In this document: piece after piece, positions 5,310 to 5,357 of the stretch | How positions within the stretch are numbered: position 1 is the first letter of the stretch | Layout: each line of letters begins with the position of its first letter | NCBI GenBank assembly: GCA_016292295.1 | Contig: JADNEJ010000357.1 | Coordinates: 1 to 5,357 of the forward strand | Source of the DNA: Candidatus Thiodictyon intracellulare | GTDB lineage: Bacteria > Pseudomonadota > Gammaproteobacteria > Chromatiales > Chromatiaceae | Reading direction: 5' to 3' | DNA: 5,357 bases | Position numbers and translations under genes: made by a program | Notes under the pieces: model-generated | What the model was told of the DNA's origin: nothing | What the model saw: the letters and a program-made list of their open reading frames with translations, nothing else | The model's database searches: none

Positions 5310-5328
5310 AGTGGTCAGTGGTCAGTGG
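5310..5328. repeat. Tandem 7-base repeat AGTGGTC
   Basis: AGTGGTC occurs at 5310-5316 and 5317-5323, followed by a partial AGTGG. It starts three bases after the rpe stop codon. Tandem GTGGTCA runs of this sort are, as I recall, frequent intergenic repeats in Gammaproteobacteria. No hairpin terminator is seen with it. Confidence 0.6.
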
Positions 5329-5332
5329 CCGA

Positions 5333-5357
5333 CCCCCGCGGGGGGGGGGGGGGGGGG
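5333..5357. other. GC palindrome running into an 18-base G run at the window end
   Basis: CCCCCGCGGGGG at 5333-5344 is a perfect palindrome, and from 5340 every base to the end is G. Such a terminal run suggests either a sequencing or assembly artefact, or a real G tract at which assembly stopped. The true length of the run cannot be known from this window. Confidence 0.7.

Overview
This GC-rich window most likely comes from a gammaproteobacterium. The evidence is a DjlA-type membrane co-chaperone, a fused HldE enzyme for lipopolysaccharide heptose, and palindromic intergenic repeats of kinds common in Gammaproteobacteria. The overall look suggests purple sulfur bacteria or related Chromatiales, but that is an impression and not a proven placement. 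The last 18 bases are all G, so the window may end at a contig edge.

Layout. On the minus strand at the left edge there may be the first nine codons of a gene running out of the window. Next comes hldE (minus, 179-1615), complete and apparently intact. From 1616 to 3659 there is about 2 kb with no intact gene. Its left part (1757-2320) is a string of palindromic elements. Its right part (2335-3371) holds decayed protein-coding fragments on the minus strand: an unidentified gene with a stop and a frameshift, two 70-bp copies of an unidentified C-terminal coding segment (63 of 70 bases identical), a weaker third relative, and a piece resembling the end of a HAD-type hydrolase. A second palindrome cluster (3423-3599) lies just before djlA (plus, 3660-4505). 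About 110 bases later comes rpe (plus, 4615-5307), followed by a short tandem repeat and the G run.

Function. The three intact genes are housekeeping genes. HldE makes ADP-heptose precursor for the LPS inner core. DjlA is a membrane-anchored J-domain partner of DnaK. Rpe interconverts ribulose-5-phosphate and xylulose-5-phosphate in the pentose phosphate pathway, and in the Calvin cycle if the organism is autotrophic. djlA and rpe share a strand and could be co-transcribed. hldE points away from them, and the decayed region separates the two directions.

I see no convincing new multi-gene system. The parts most worth a second look are the decayed region, its duplicated C-terminal coding segment, and the nested palindromes.
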